A stretch of 5,180 bases of DNA from Planctomycetota bacterium (GTDB lineage: Bacteria; Planctomycetota; Phycisphaerae; WQYP01): the NCBI GenBank assembly GCA_021828925.1, contig JAJZCT010000279.1, positions 1 to 5,180 on the forward strand. Direction: 5' to 3'. A program made the position numbers and the translations under genes. Below, piece by piece: positions 4,352 through 5,180 of the stretch (its first letter is position 1; every line of letters starts with the position of its first letter). Under the pieces are notes generated by a model. That model was given only the letters and a program-made list of their open reading frames with translations, had not been told where the DNA came from and ran no database searches.

Positions 4352-4391
4352 GCGCTTGCCGCGATGGCCCATGCTGCAAATTGGCAAGCGC
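4352..4391. repeat. 9-bp perfect inverted repeat with 22-nt loop
   Basis: GCGCTTGCC (4352-4360) and GGCAAGCGC (4383-4391) are exact reverse complements. The loop holds a smaller ATGG/CCAT dyad. It lies 90 bp beyond the photolyase stop codon, so it could end that transcript, but no T-tract follows on the minus strand. It marks the edge of the repeat cluster. Confidence 0.6.
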
Positions 4392-4480
4392 TGCCCCAGG
4401 CTCGCCCTGCCGGCTGATTCGCGCCAATGGTTGCTACTATGGCACTGAACTCCAGATTGTTCGAGCGGGAGAATCCGGAA
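4392..4480. other. 3' flank of photolyase gene, no feature seen
   Basis: These 89 bp lie between the inverted repeat and the photolyase stop. I see no gene, T-tailed hairpin or repeat here. Confidence 0.4.
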
Positions 4481-5180
4481 CTAATGCTGAAACTTCGCAA
4501 TGGCCCGGATGCGGGCCGCCGCATGATCCACCACACGGTCGGGATAATCCCGCCCGATTATGCAACCGGCCTGGCTTTGTAACAGCGGCGGCATTTCCCA
4601 CGGCGTGTGCACAAATTCTTTCGGCACCTCCGCCAGGGCCGGAATCAATCGCTTCACAAATGTGCCGTCCGGATCAAACCGCTGGGCCTGAAGAATTGGA
4701 TTCATCACGCGAAAATAGGGTGCGGCATCCGTGCCTGTTCCGGCACTCCATTGCCATCCACCGACATTGCTGGCCTGATCATAATCCATGAGCCACCGCA
4801 TAAAGAGCTTTTCGCCAATGCGCCAGTGCGTGTCCAGATCTTTGGTCAGAAACATAGCCGTAATCATGCGCAGCCGGTTATGCATCCAGCCGGTCTGCTG
4901 AATTTGTCGAATCGCGGCATCCACAATCGGATATCCGGTGCGGGCGGTGCTCCAGGCGCTGATATGGTCCGGCTTGCTTTCCCAGGTCAGGCTTTCATAT
5001 TTTTTCTGAAAGGCGCTGTGGGCGGTATGCGGAAAATGAAAAAGTATCATCCGATAAAACTCGCGCCAGATCAGTTCGGAAAGCCAGGTTTCCGCGCCGC
5101 CGCAACCGGATAATGCGCCATGATCGATTGCGGCGTTAACGCACCGCCGAATGGATAGTGTGCCGGCGGCCAGGTGCGCC
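4481..5180 (-). CDS. phrB: Class I CPD photolyase, C-terminal FAD-binding domain (N-terminus beyond window)
   Basis: Light-driven repair enzyme that splits cyclobutane pyrimidine dimers using reduced FAD. The window holds 232 residues, from the right edge to the TAG at 4481-4483. The N-terminal ~240 residues (antenna-chromophore domain) lie outside. Conserved blocks in order are AHLAAGTLS (1-9), the ELIWREFYR helix (35-43), TGYPIVDAAIRQ (81-92), TGWMHNRLRMITA (96-108) and GGWQWSAGTGTDAAPYFR (140-157). By recalled E. coli numbering the electron-transfer tryptophans W306, W359 and W382 correspond to W66, W119 and W142. The flavin-contacting N378 corresponds to N138. The dimer-binding residues E274, W277, R342 and W384 correspond to E35, W38, R102 and W144. 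All are present, which favours an active CPD photolyase over a cryptochrome. The C-terminus is complete at normal length. The 877 bp between its stop and the oprB start make co-transcription unlikely. Confidence 0.93.
   Translation of the reverse strand, partial: AHLAAGTLSIRRCVNAAIDHGALSGCGGAETWLSELIWREFYRMILFHFPHTAHSAFQKKYESLTWESKPDHISAWSTARTGYPIVDAAIRQIQQTGWMHNRLRMITAMFLTKDLDTHWRIGEKLFMRWLMDYDQASNVGGWQWSAGTGTDAAPYFRVMNPILQAQRFDPDGTFVKRLIPALAEVPKEFVHTPWEMPPLLQSQAGCIIGRDYPDRVVDHAAARIRAIAKFQH

Noticed and set aside
4381..5113. +strand open frames opposite the photolyase
   Set aside because: They are antisense shadows; the minus strand carries all photolyase signature residues.

Overview
The window looks like chromosomal DNA of a moderately GC-rich Gram-negative bacterium. 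The evidence for an outer membrane is the OprB-type porin, which has a signal peptide and a C-terminal phenylalanine. The intergenic DNA is loaded with short tandem repeats and GC-rich dyads. That style is, in my recollection, common in environmental Planctomycetota, Verrucomicrobiota and similar lineages. The phylum assignment is inference only; no rRNA or other marker gene is present.

Left part (1-1974, + strand) is a decayed restriction-modification locus. First comes the C-terminal end of an unrecognised protein (to 167). It is followed in the same reading frame by a fragment matching the extreme C-terminus of a large Eco57I-type (COG1002-like) DNA methyltransferase (168-515). A 484-bp gene-free stretch rich in hairpins and TTTACG motifs follows. 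Then comes the N-terminal ~286 residues of a type III restriction-enzyme helicase subunit (Res, from 1000). It has Walker A, DEPQ and SAT motifs but loses homology at about 1857 and ends at 1974 after a short unrelated tail. Neither enzyme could be functional as seen.

Middle part (1975-4480): a carbohydrate-selective porin gene (oprB-like) lies on the minus strand (2170-3603) with a convincing start, ribosome binding site and candidate promoter. An imperfect 25-bp inverted repeat brackets it (2016-2040 and 4096-4120). The 814-bp region upstream contains an orphan +strand terminator, a 9-bp CGCGGAT repeat, an 11-unit TACTGA array, a 6-unit CTCCTAA array, two nearly identical 16-bp palindromes and a further 9-bp inverted repeat.

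Right part (4481-5180, minus strand): the C-terminal FAD-binding half of a class I CPD photolyase (phrB-like), complete at its C-terminus and cut by the window edge at its N-terminus. Photolyase and porin point the same way, but 877 bp of repeat-rich DNA lies between them and they look like separate transcription units. No coherent new multi-gene system is evident. The most unusual material is the repeat cluster and the paired restriction-modification remnants.
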